Assembly: GCA_963719025.1 (NCBI GenBank)
Contig: CAVRBK010000088.1
Location: 1-14,918 of the forward strand
Direction: 5' to 3'
DNA length: 14,918 bases
From: Thiosocius sp963719025
GTDB taxonomy: Bacteria > Pseudomonadota > Gammaproteobacteria > Chromatiales > Chromatiaceae
Part shown: piece by piece, positions 7,833-14,918 of the stretch
How the letters are laid out: each line of letters starts with the position of its first letter
How positions within the stretch are numbered: the stretch's first letter is position 1
Notes under the pieces: generated by a model
What the model was told of the DNA's origin: nothing
What the model saw: only the letters and a program-made list of their open reading frames with translations
Databases searched by the model: none
Program-made: the position numbers and the translations under genes

Positions 7833-8526
7833 TCATCGTTGACGCGCCTTGGTGTGCGCCTGACGCTGCAGGATGTTGGAGAACTCCTCGACGAAATCGT
7901 CGTAGCGATTTTCCAGGCGCTGCACATTGTTGGCGATACTTGTTGTAGGCAACCACCGCCGGAATCGCGGCAAACAGGCCCATGGCGGTGGCGATCAGCG
8001 CCTCGGCGATACCCGGCGCGACCAGGTTGAGGGTGGCCTGCTTGACGTTACCCAGGGCGTGGAACGCATTCATGATGCCCCACACGGTACCGAACAGGCC
8101 GACATAGGGACTGGTCGAGCCGACCGTGGCAAGGAACGACAGGTGGCTTTCCAGGGTATCGATCTCGCGACTCAGCGCCACCCGCATGGCGCGACGCGCA
8201 CCCTCGACCAGCGCCATCGGCTCCATGCCGGGATTCTCGCGCAGGCGGGCGAACTCGCGAAAACCGGCATGGAAGATCGCACTGCTGCCGCGCAGTTCGT
8301 CGCGGTCGCGATCGATCGAGCGGTACAGCTCGCCCAGGTCGCCACCGGACCAGAACCTGTTCTCGAATTCCTCGGCCTCGCGCCGCGCCTTCTTCAGCAC
8401 GCGCGAGCGGTCGAAGATGATGGTCCAGGACAGTACCGAGGCGAGCACCAGCATCGCCATCACCAGCTGCACCACCAGGCTGGCGTTGAGGATCAGGCCG
8501 ACAAAGGAAAGATCGCTGCTCGGCAT
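7833..8526 (-). CDS. tolQ: TolQ, proton-motive-force motor subunit, one frameshift at about 7936
   Basis: TolQ is the polytopic partner of TolR. With one extra base removed at about 7936 the protein is 230 residues, the same length as E. coli TolQ. It has TM1 at about 13-38, a cytoplasmic loop with the SREIDTLESHLSFLATVGS region, TM2 at about 131-156 (TSPYVGLFGTVWGIMNAF) and TM3 at about 170-193 (IAEALIATAMGLFAAIPAVVAY). The corrected tail reads YANNVQRLENRYDDF and ends at TGA 7835-7833. Uncorrected, the frame runs to 7807 with an unrelated Arg/Ala-rich tail. I chose the ATG at 8526. A TTG at 8535 overlapping the ybgC stop is an alternative that adds three residues. Confidence 0.93.
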
Positions 8527-8531
8527 GGCTG

Positions 8532-8936
8532 TCAAAGGCTCCCTAGCTGTTCGTGGATCGCCGGCGGCAGCGCCACCGGGCGGAACTTGTCTTTATCCAG
8601 GCACACCACCTTGACGGTGGCCTGGCTGAGCACCGTATCGGGCCCGCGCACCAGGCGCTGGCGGAAGGTGATACTGACCTTGCTGACCGCCTCGATCTCG
8701 ACCTCGACCTGCAGGGCGTCATCGAAACGGGCCGGCTGAAGGTATCCGATATCCACGTGCCGAACCGCGAACACGATCCCGCTGTCGCGCATCAGCTGGT
8801 CCTGGCCAAAACCCAGGTCGCGCAGCCATTCGGTGCGACCGCGCTCGAAATACTTCAGGTAATTGGCGTAGTACACGACGCCGCCGGCGTCCGTATCCTC
8901 GTAGTAGACCCGCACCGGCCATTTGAAAACACTCAC
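8532..8936 (-). CDS. ybgC: Tol-Pal-associated acyl-CoA thioesterase YbgC
   Basis: YbgC is a cytoplasmic hot-dog-fold thioesterase encoded at the head of tol-pal operons; in E. coli it acts on short- or medium-chain acyl-CoA and interacts with phospholipid synthesis enzymes. The 134-residue product, equal in length to E. coli YbgC, begins VSVFKWPVRVYYEDTDAGGV. The catalytic aspartate is Asp16 in YYEDTDAGGVVYYANYLKYFERGR. I use the GTG at 8936, with CAGGG upstream. The open frame reaches further up only because ruvB is frameshifted and passes through the same frame. The TGA at 8534-8532 overlaps or abuts the tolQ start region, pointing to translational coupling. Confidence 0.95.
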   Translation of the reverse strand: MSVFKWPVRVYYEDTDAGGVVYYANYLKYFERGRTEWLRDLGFGQDQLMRDSGIVFAVRHVDIGYLQPARFDDALQVEVEIEAVSKVSITFRQRLVRGPDTVLSQATVKVVCLDKDKFRPVALPPAIHEQLGSL

Positions 8937-8974
8937 CGTTCTGCCCTGCTCTGATTGAGTCGCTGGAGGAAAGT

Positions 8975-10027
<1,053 letters not shown>

Positions 10028-10159
10028 CGGATGATTATGGAGGAACCGGCGCCCGGCTTCGAGTGCCGAAAAGGGGCAATTCAGGGGCAATCAGCGCCCC
10101 ACGGAGGCAAAATCGCTAAGACGCTGCCGTCATCGGCGAGGATGGCCCCGAATTCCGCC

Positions 10160-10759
10160 CTACCTGACGATGCCCTGCAGCGCCGCCCGGATGATCGCCT
10201 CGGTCGCCATACCCTCCTCGTACACCTTGCTGACCATCTGGCTGGCCTCGGGGGGCCTGTAACCGAGCGCGATCAGGGCGCTGACCGCATCCTGGTCGGC
10301 CCCGGCCGGTTGCGCACCGGACGGCGCGGCGATGGCGCCCGCTGCCACGATACCAATCTTGTCGAGCTTGTCGCGCATCTCGATCACCAGACGTTCGGCG
10401 GTCTTCTTGCCGACCCCGGGCAGGCGGGTCAGCGCCGCATGATCGGCGGCCTGCACCGCCTGGCTGAACTCCTCGGCGGTCATGCCCGAGAGCACGCCCA
10501 GCGCCATCTTGCCACCGACACCGCTGACCTTGAGCAGGGCGCGAAACAGGGTGCGGTCGGCCTCGCGGGCGAACCCATACAGCACATGCGCATCCTCGCG
10601 CACCGCCAGATGGGTATGCAGCACCACCGGCTCGTCGCCCTGCGGCAGCACATAGAAGGTCGACATCGGCGCCTCGATCTCGTAGCCCACGCCGTTCACG
10701 TCGAGCAGCAGAAACGGCGGCTGCTTGCTCAGGATCCGGCCGAACAGTCGTCCGATCAT
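10160..10759 (-). CDS. ruvA: Holliday junction DNA-binding protein RuvA
   Basis: RuvA tetramers bind the four-way junction and load RuvB. The 199-residue protein starts MIGRLFGRIL. It has an OB-fold N-terminal domain and two helix-hairpin-helix motifs (VSGVGGK at 78-84 and LPGVGKKTAERL at 113-124). A Pro/Ala linker (about 139-155) leads to the C-terminal three-helix domain that contacts RuvB (DAVSALIALGYRPPEA). The ATG at 10759 overlaps the ruvC TGA as ATGA and is preceded by GGGGAAG inside ruvC. The much longer open frame upstream to 11155 is only read-through antisense to nothing functional and overlaps ruvC. The gene is complete and in frame. Confidence 0.96.
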   Translation of the reverse strand: MIGRLFGRILSKQPPFLLLDVNGVGYEIEAPMSTFYVLPQGDEPVVLHTHLAVREDAHVLYGFAREADRTLFRALLKVSGVGGKMALGVLSGMTAEEFSQAVQAADHAALTRLPGVGKKTAERLVIEMRDKLDKIGIVAAGAIAAPSGAQPAGADQDAVSALIALGYRPPEASQMVSKVYEEGMATEAIIRAALQGIVR

Positions 10760-11250
10760 CGCGCTTCCCCGATCAACTTGCGGGTGGCATTGCTGTGCGC
10801 ATGGCACAGCGCGATGGCCAGCGCATCGGACTCGTCCAGGCCCATCCTGCCCTGCATGCTGAGGATCACCCGCACCATATGTTGCACCTGCTCCTTTTCT
10901 GCGCGACCGTTGCCCACCAGGCCCTGCTTGACCGCCGCAGGCGTGTATTCGAATACCGGGAGATCGAGCGTGACGATGGCACTGATCGCCGCGCCACGCG
11001 CCTGCCCCAGTTTCAGTGCGGAAGAGGCATTGCGCGACACGAACACCTGCTCGATCGCCACTTCCTGCGGCTGCCACTCCAGCAGTACCTCGCGCAGGCC
11101 GGTAAAGATCTCGCCGAGACGTTGCGGAAAGTTCCCGGAGGCCGTGCGGATGCAACCGGAACCCAGGTGACGACTGCGCGTCCCGTCCGATTCGATGACC
11201 CCGTAGCCGGTGATCCGCGATCCGGGATCGATGCCGAGGACCCGGGTCAT
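10756..11250 (-). CDS. ruvC: Holliday junction resolvase RuvC
   Basis: RuvC is the dimeric endonuclease that cuts the junction after RuvAB migration. The 164-residue protein begins MTRVLGIDPGSRITGYGV. The four catalytic acidic residues are all present: Asp8 (GIDPG), Glu67 (AIEQVF), Asp139 and Asp142 (GLDESDALAIALCH). Length is normal. The start at 11250 is preceded by a GAGGAC element and is 7 bp after the yebC stop. The stop overlaps the ruvA start. The order yebC-ruvC-ruvA-ruvB is the standard gammaproteobacterial arrangement. Confidence 0.97.
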   Translation of the reverse strand: MTRVLGIDPGSRITGYGVIESDGTRSRHLGSGCIRTASGNFPQRLGEIFTGLREVLLEWQPQEVAIEQVFVSRNASSALKLGQARGAAISAIVTLDLPVFEYTPAAVKQGLVGNGRAEKEQVQHMVRVILSMQGRMGLDESDALAIALCHAHSNATRKLIGEAR

Positions 11251-11257
11251 GGCGCGT

Positions 11258-12007
11258 TCAGTCCTCAAGGTCCTCCATGATATCGGGTGCGATATCGGCG
11301 TTGGTGTACACATCCTGCACATCGTCGAGGTCTTCGAGAAAATCCACCAGGCGCAGCAGTTTCTCGGCGCCCTCCCTGTCCAGTTCCGAGCCGGTCTCGG
11401 CCTCGAACGTCACCTCGGCGTTGTCCGGCTCGTGCCCGGCCTCCTCTATGCCGGCCAGCACATCGGAAAAATCGTCGGGGCTGGCGTAAACATCGACCGA
11501 GCCGTCGTCGTTGCCCACCACGTCGTCGGCGCCGGCCTCGAGTGCGGCCTCCATGATCTCGTCCTCGTCGACACCCGGTCCGAAACTGATGATGCCCTTC
11601 TTGCTGAACATGTAGGCGACCGAGCCGTCGGTACCCAGGTTGCCGCCGTGCTTGGTGAAGGCATGGCGCACCTCCGAGGCGGTGCGGTTGCGGTTGTCGG
11701 TCATGCAGTCGACGATCACCGCCACGCCGCCGGGCCCGTAGCCCTCGTAGCGGATCTCGTCGTAATTGTTGTCGTCCTCGCCTCCGGCGCCGCGCTTGAT
11801 CGCGCGATCGACCGTGTCGTTTGGCATGTTGGCGGCGCGCGCCTTGTCGACAGCGAGGCGCAGGCGCGGGTTGGTATCGATGTCACCACCGCCCTCTTTG
11901 GCCGCCACCGTCACCTCGCGGATCAACTTCGACCACAGCTTGCCGCGCTTTTTATCGTTGGCCGCCTTCTTGTGTTTGATGTTGGCCCATTTACTGTGAC
12001 CTGCCAT
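11258..12007 (-). CDS. yebC: YebC/PmpR family protein (TACO1-type translation factor)
   Basis: The 249-residue protein has the family hallmark start MAGHSKWANIKHKK, then RLRLAVDKARAANMPNDTVDRAIKRG, YEGYGPGGVA and TDNRNRTASEVRHAF. It ends in a very acidic C-terminus. The family was long called a transcriptional regulator. More recent work on bacterial and mitochondrial members links it to relief of ribosome stalling, for example at proline-rich stretches. It is cytoplasmic. The ATG at 12007 has GAGG upstream. It is probably the first gene of the minus-strand block that continues through ruvC. The 144-bp space to the divergent gene at 12152 must hold promoters for both directions, but I found no convincing -35/-10 pair. 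Confidence 0.95.
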   Translation of the reverse strand: MAGHSKWANIKHKKAANDKKRGKLWSKLIREVTVAAKEGGGDIDTNPRLRLAVDKARAANMPNDTVDRAIKRGAGGEDDNNYDEIRYEGYGPGGVAVIVDCMTDNRNRTASEVRHAFTKHGGNLGTDGSVAYMFSKKGIISFGPGVDEDEIMEAALEAGADDVVGNDDGSVDVYASPDDFSDVLAGIEEAGHEPDNAEVTFEAETGSELDREGAEKLLRLVDFLEDLDDVQDVYTNADIAPDIMEDLED

Positions 12008-12151
12008 GCCGCTACCTCACCCGAAATCGTGGAAAAAATCGCGTTTCAAAACGCCAATCTGCGGATTTTATCATTGCCGGCAGCACACCACAGCGTTCAA
12101 GTTGGCCGACCCGCTGCCGCCAAGCTCGACGTATTCCGGATCATTGCGACA

Positions 12152-13537
12152 ATGAAAGGCCCGAATCCCCGACTCGCCAATACCACGCTGCCGATCATGC
12201 AGGAGACCGGGCGCGAACTGCGTCGCCTGCTTGGCCTGCGCTCGACCCGCAATCCGCAGCTGCAACAGGTCCTGCTGAACGACCCGGCGGCCGCCATCGC
12301 GGTTTTCCGTGAGCTCGACCAGACCCGGCCCGGCGCCCACGAGCAGGTCTCGGATGCCGCCCACGCGCTATCGATGATCGGCATTGATCCGTTCCGCCAA
12401 TTGCTCGAGCGCCTGCCGGAGGTCGACGGCCGCACACCCGACAGGCCACTCAAGCAGGGTCCGGCATCGGCCTACAGCCAGGCCGCGCATGCGGCGTTCT
12501 ACGCCGGGGCATTGTCCGAACACAAGGGCCTGGTCGGCAACATGGAAATCCCGACCGCCGCGCTGCTGCAGAATCCCGCGATCCTGGCCCTGTGGGCGAC
12601 CGAACCGGAATCGGCGCTGCGCGCGAGCAACGCGGTACGCGACGGCGTTTCGGCCAGCCAGGCATTCGGCGCCGAACTCGGAGAACCGCTTGAAGATGCC
12701 AACCAGCGACTCGCCAGGGCCTGGGCATTGCCGAAACTCGCGCGCCAGGCAATGGGCGACTGGGACGATTTCAATCCCCGCCCGCAAATGGTCAAACTGG
12801 CCGATGGCCTGGCGCAAACCACCGCCGCCGGCTGGCACAACGATGACACGGCGACGATTACCGCGCTGTTATCGGACTTCCTCGATGCCGGCGACGACGA
12901 GGCCACGGCCTGGCTGCACCAGCGCTCAACCGATGCCGCGCGCGCCCTCAGCGTGCTCGACTATCCTTTGCCAGGATTCGAGCTGATGTTCGTTGACGAA
13001 CAGGCGGACGACGAGGACGAGGAGGATGAGAACATCCCGGTGATGGGTGCCTGGCGTGAGCGCAAAGCCGCGCCCGAACCCGCCCCACCACCACCGGCCG
13101 CCGCCGATCTGCACACCACCATGGCCGGGGTGATGCGCCGGATCCGCAGCGAGGCCGGCGCCCAGCGGGTGGTGTTCGCCATGCTGAGCCAGGACCACCG
13201 CCACCTGCGCACGCGGCTGGCCCTGGGTGGTGCCGAAGACGACGGCCTGCGCAAGCTGAATCTCGATCTGGCGCACAAGAACCTGTTCACCATACTGATC
13301 GGCAAGCCGCAGAGTGTCTGGCTGAATCGCGACAATGCCAAAAAATACCAGGCCTACCTGCCCACCCCACTGCGCGCCATGCTGGGCCGGCACGGTGCCT
13401 ACATGATGTCGCTGTTCGTGGGCGACAAGCCACTGGGCCTGCTATATGGCGACGGCGAGGACTTGAGCGAGCAGGGTTATCGGCAGTTCCGCGACCTTTG
13501 TCGAGAGGCCAGCAGCGCGCTCAGCGGCGAGCGATAG
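12152..13537 (+). CDS. HDOD-like domain protein with acidic/proline linker and GAF-like C-terminal domain
   Basis: A 461-residue cytoplasmic protein with no signal peptide or membrane segment. Residues about 13-215 resemble a divergent HDOD domain: LPIMQETGRELRRLL, then LLNDPAAAIAVFRELDQ, and DAAHALSMIGIDPFRQLL where HDOD proteins have 'AIxxLGxxxLRxLL'. There is no catalytic HD pair, as is normal for HDOD. An acidic run (about 286-294) and an Ala/Pro-rich stretch (about 306-318) form a linker. Residues about 321-458 look like a GAF-type sensor domain (RVVFAMLSQDHRHLRTRLALG ... SLFVGDKPLGLLYGDG). HDOD proteins usually act in signalling or regulation, but the ligand and partners here are unknown. 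The start at 12152 is the first ATG clear of yebC. It has a weak ribosome-binding site, and ATG 12197 is an alternative. It is divergent from yebC and co-oriented with the next gene, 111 bp downstream. Confidence 0.75.
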   Translation: MKGPNPRLANTTLPIMQETGRELRRLLGLRSTRNPQLQQVLLNDPAAAIAVFRELDQTRPGAHEQVSDAAHALSMIGIDPFRQLLERLPEVDGRTPDRPLKQGPASAYSQAAHAAFYAGALSEHKGLVGNMEIPTAALLQNPAILALWATEPESALRASNAVRDGVSASQAFGAELGEPLEDANQRLARAWALPKLARQAMGDWDDFNPRPQMVKLADGLAQTTAAGWHNDDTATITALLSDFLDAGDDEATAWLHQRSTDAARALSVLDYPLPGFELMFVDEQADDEDEEDENIPVMGAWRERKAAPEPAPPPPAAADLHTTMAGVMRRIRSEAGAQRVVFAMLSQDHRHLRTRLALGGAEDDGLRKLNLDLAHKNLFTILIGKPQSVWLNRDNAKKYQAYLPTPLRAMLGRHGAYMMSLFVGDKPLGLLYGDGEDLSEQGYRQFRDLCREASSALSGER

Positions 13538-13648
13538 GGCGTCGTCCGAATCCCGCAGTCACAACCGAGTTGAACGACTTTTCCCGGCATGCAACCATCG
13601 CCGCCCGAAACGCGCGTGCAGTGTGCATCGCAGACAGGAGGATTCGGC

Positions 13649-14334
13649 ATGAGTGACGACATCAAGGGCCCCATCCCGACCGAGATCAATCTGCATCGCA
13701 AATCGCGGCTTTTGAACATCACCTTCTCCGACGGCAAGGCCTTCTCGCTGCCGTGCGAATACCTGCGGGTAAACTCGCACGCCGCCGAGGTCACGACCCG
13801 CAACACCCCGGAGATCGGCAAGGAAAACGTCAATATCGATCGCATCGAAGCCGCAGGGCAGCTATGCCATCCGGATCTCCTTCGACGACGGCCACGACAC
13901 CGGCATCTACTCCTGGGAGACCCTGTACGAGCTGGGCGTGAACCAGGAAAGGAACTGGCAGGCCTACCTCGATCGCCTGGCTGCCGCCGGATACGACCGC
14001 GACGGACAGCGCCAGGCCGGCGTATCGGAGGAGGAACGCAGGATCACGCTGCTGTACTTTGCCTACATGGCGAACCAGATGCGCAAGGAATCCGAGGAAA
14101 TCACGCCGCCGCCAGCGGTCGAGACGGTCGAGCAGCTGCTCGAATGGCTGCGCCGGGTCAAGGGCGACCGCGGCTACCTGTTCGCCGACGAAAACGTCCG
14201 GGTCACGGTAAACAAGCAGTTTGCAGAACCCTTCACCCGGCTCGATCCCGGGTGATGAAGTGGCGATCGTGCCCAACTCACCCAATCCGCCACCGCCCCC
14301 GAAACAGCCAAAGCGGCAGAACGACGACTGGTAA
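13649..14334 (+). CDS. DUF971 domain fused to a MoaD/ThiS-like beta-grasp domain without C-terminal GG; two frameshifts
   Basis: After removing one base at about 13854-13857 and one at about 14247-14250, a 227-residue protein results. Residues 10-118 are a DUF971 (gamma-butyrobetaine-hydroxylase-like N-terminal) domain: TEINLHRKSRLLNITFSDG, FSLPCEYLRV, ISFDDGHDTGIYSWETLYELG and WQAYLDRLAAAGYDRD. DUF971 also occurs in HCF101/Mrp-type Fe-S proteins. Residues 132-209 match MoaD: ITLLYFAYMANQ, ETVEQLLEWL, VRVTVNKQF and LDPGDEVAIVP. The tail is Pro-rich and ends KRQNDDW instead of the Gly-Gly that sulfur carriers need. No stop or ATG/GTG/TTG lies between the domains in any forward frame, so the fusion survives any indel error. 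AGGAGGA (13636-13642) precedes the ATG by 6 bases. Function is unknown. The gene is convergent with nudB, 2 bp apart. Confidence 0.75.
14027..14034 (+). promoter_or_regulatory. Internal Shine-Dalgarno-like GGAGGAGG at the DUF971/MoaD junction
   Basis: A strong SD-like sequence lies inside the fusion gene, eight bases before the ATC codon (14043) that sits where free MoaD proteins have their initiator Met. It may be chance, a relic of a once separate gene, or an internal start on a non-standard codon. Confidence 0.3.
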
Positions 14335-14336
14335 AA

Positions 14337-14786
14337 TCAGCGCCTCGTCATCCACTGCCGGATGAGCTTTCGATTGGTCCATGAGGTGGCCCGCTGCACC
14401 GCTTGGGCGGCAGGCAACCAGCGACACTGGCGGTGTTCCCGCGGATTCAGCCGGATGGTGCGGCGCGACCCCAGCTCAAATACGAACCAGTGCTCGCGAT
14501 TGACCCGTGCCTGCGGCGCGTAGCGCGCCCGCCACGGCGGCACGATGGGGAACGTCACGCCCGTACCCAGGTCGATCAATTGATGCCCGCCCGACAGGCC
14601 GGTCTCCTCGGCCAACTCGCGCAATGCCGCCTGACGTGCCGACTCGCCCCAGCGCAACGACCCGGTCACCGACTGCCAGAAGCCATGTGGACGGGTGCGC
14701 TCCAGCAGCAGCACATCACCGGCCCTGGTGCAGACCAGAATCAGCACCGATTCGGGGCGTTTGCAGGACTGTTGTTCCAGATTCAC
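14337..14786 (-). CDS. nudB: Dihydroneopterin triphosphate diphosphatase NudB (Nudix hydrolase)
   Basis: NudB removes pyrophosphate from dihydroneopterin triphosphate in folate biosynthesis. The protein of about 149 residues has KRPESVLILV near the start and FWQSVTGSLRWGE before a complete Nudix box (42-64: G-x5-E-x7-R-E-L-x-E-E-x-G-L, seen as GSLRWGE and RELAEETGL). It ends with the NudB-typical WTNRKLIRQW segment. I prefer the GTG at 14786, which gives the usual length of about 150 residues and has AGAGA upstream. The frame is open to 14900, but that extension has no NudB character and overlaps a divergent start. In many Gammaproteobacteria nudB lies next to yebC; here two plus-strand genes intervene. 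Confidence 0.9.
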   Translation of the reverse strand: MNLEQQSCKRPESVLILVCTRAGDVLLLERTRPHGFWQSVTGSLRWGESARQAALRELAEETGLSGGHQLIDLGTGVTFPIVPPWRARYAPQARVNREHWFVFELGSRRTIRLNPREHRQCRWLPAAQAVQRATSWTNRKLIRQWMTRR

Positions 14787-14848
14787 GAATCTCTTTCTGC
14801 TTTTCCCGGGAAGCTTAAAGACTAACAGTTCCAAGCCGTTAGCCAACG

Positions 14849-14918
14849 ATGAACTCAGACACACCGGTGAACGGATTGGCCTTCGACTCGCCCATTCCAC
14901 TGCAGGAGCGCACGGAGG
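14849..14918 (+). CDS. Start of an unidentified gene (runs off the right edge)
   Basis: From ATG 14849 the frame is open to the window end for 23 codons and reads MNSDTPVNGLAFDSPIPLQE. The beginning loosely resembles the N-termini of some small PilZ-domain proteins ('...LAFDSPLPL...'), but that is a faint impression from too few residues. No strong ribosome-binding site is seen. The 62-bp space to nudB would hold divergent promoters. It could be a chance frame. Confidence 0.35.
   Translation, partial: MNSDTPVNGLAFDSPIPLQERTE

Noticed and set aside
8533..8535. TTG start for tolQ overlapping the ybgC stop
   Set aside because: It is possible, but the ATG nine bases later gives exactly 230 residues, the usual TolQ length.
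12065..12100. Promoter for yebC (TAAAAT at 12070-12065 with TTGAAC at 12100-12095 on the minus strand)
   Set aside because: The spacing of 24 bp is too long for a sigma-70 promoter; the AT-rich hexamer may still be a -10 without a clear -35.
11210..12151. Open plus-strand frame extending the HDOD-like gene upstream across yebC
   Set aside because: It is antisense to the fully conserved yebC and has no family resemblance; the HDOD-like similarity begins only after 12152.
14035..14334. A separate moaD gene independent of DUF971
   Set aside because: No stop and no standard start codon occurs between the domains in any forward frame, so indel errors alone cannot separate them.

Overview
The window reads as a chromosomal segment of a gammaproteobacterium with fairly high GC. 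The gene order yebC-ruvC-ruvA-ruvB-ybgC-tolQ-tolR-tolA-tolB-pal-cpoB-queE-queC followed by tRNA-Lys is the conserved arrangement known from Pseudomonas-like and purple-sulfur-type Gammaproteobacteria. A YeeE/YedE sulfur-compound transporter would suit a sulfur-metabolising lineage, but the genus cannot be fixed from this sequence alone.

Layout. At the left, on the minus strand, lie the start of creD (1-172), a tRNA-Lys(TTT) gene with its own promoter and terminator (389-576), and a YeeE/YedE transporter (594-1857). A short block follows with an inverted pair of REP-like palindromes (2005-2084). From 12007 down to 2138 runs a long minus-strand block. It begins with yebC (translation factor) and the RuvABC Holliday-junction machinery. 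Next come ybgC and the Tol-Pal envelope-constriction system (tolQ, tolR, tolA, tolB, pal, cpoB). It ends with two genes for the queuosine precursor preQ0 (queE, queC). A 268-bp MITE-like element with 35-bp terminal inverted repeats and two internal hairpin arms sits exactly at the cpoB stop codon, between cpoB and queE.

On the right, two plus-strand genes (12152-14334) separate yebC from nudB, which are often neighbours. The first encodes an HDOD-like protein with a GAF-like C-terminus. The second is an unusual fusion of a DUF971 domain to a MoaD/ThiS-like beta-grasp domain that lacks the usual C-terminal Gly-Gly. It converges on nudB (14337-14786), and a further plus-strand gene appears to start at 14849.

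Sequence quality. Twelve single-base frame disruptions are visible in yeeE, tolB, tolA (2), tolQ, ruvB (5) and the DUF971-MoaD gene (2). Eleven behave as one-base insertions. They fall mostly in housekeeping genes and single-base corrections restore family-typical proteins, so I read them as likely sequencing or assembly errors and annotate the genes as intact. The most interesting biology is the DUF971-MoaD fusion and the cloverleaf-like MITE.
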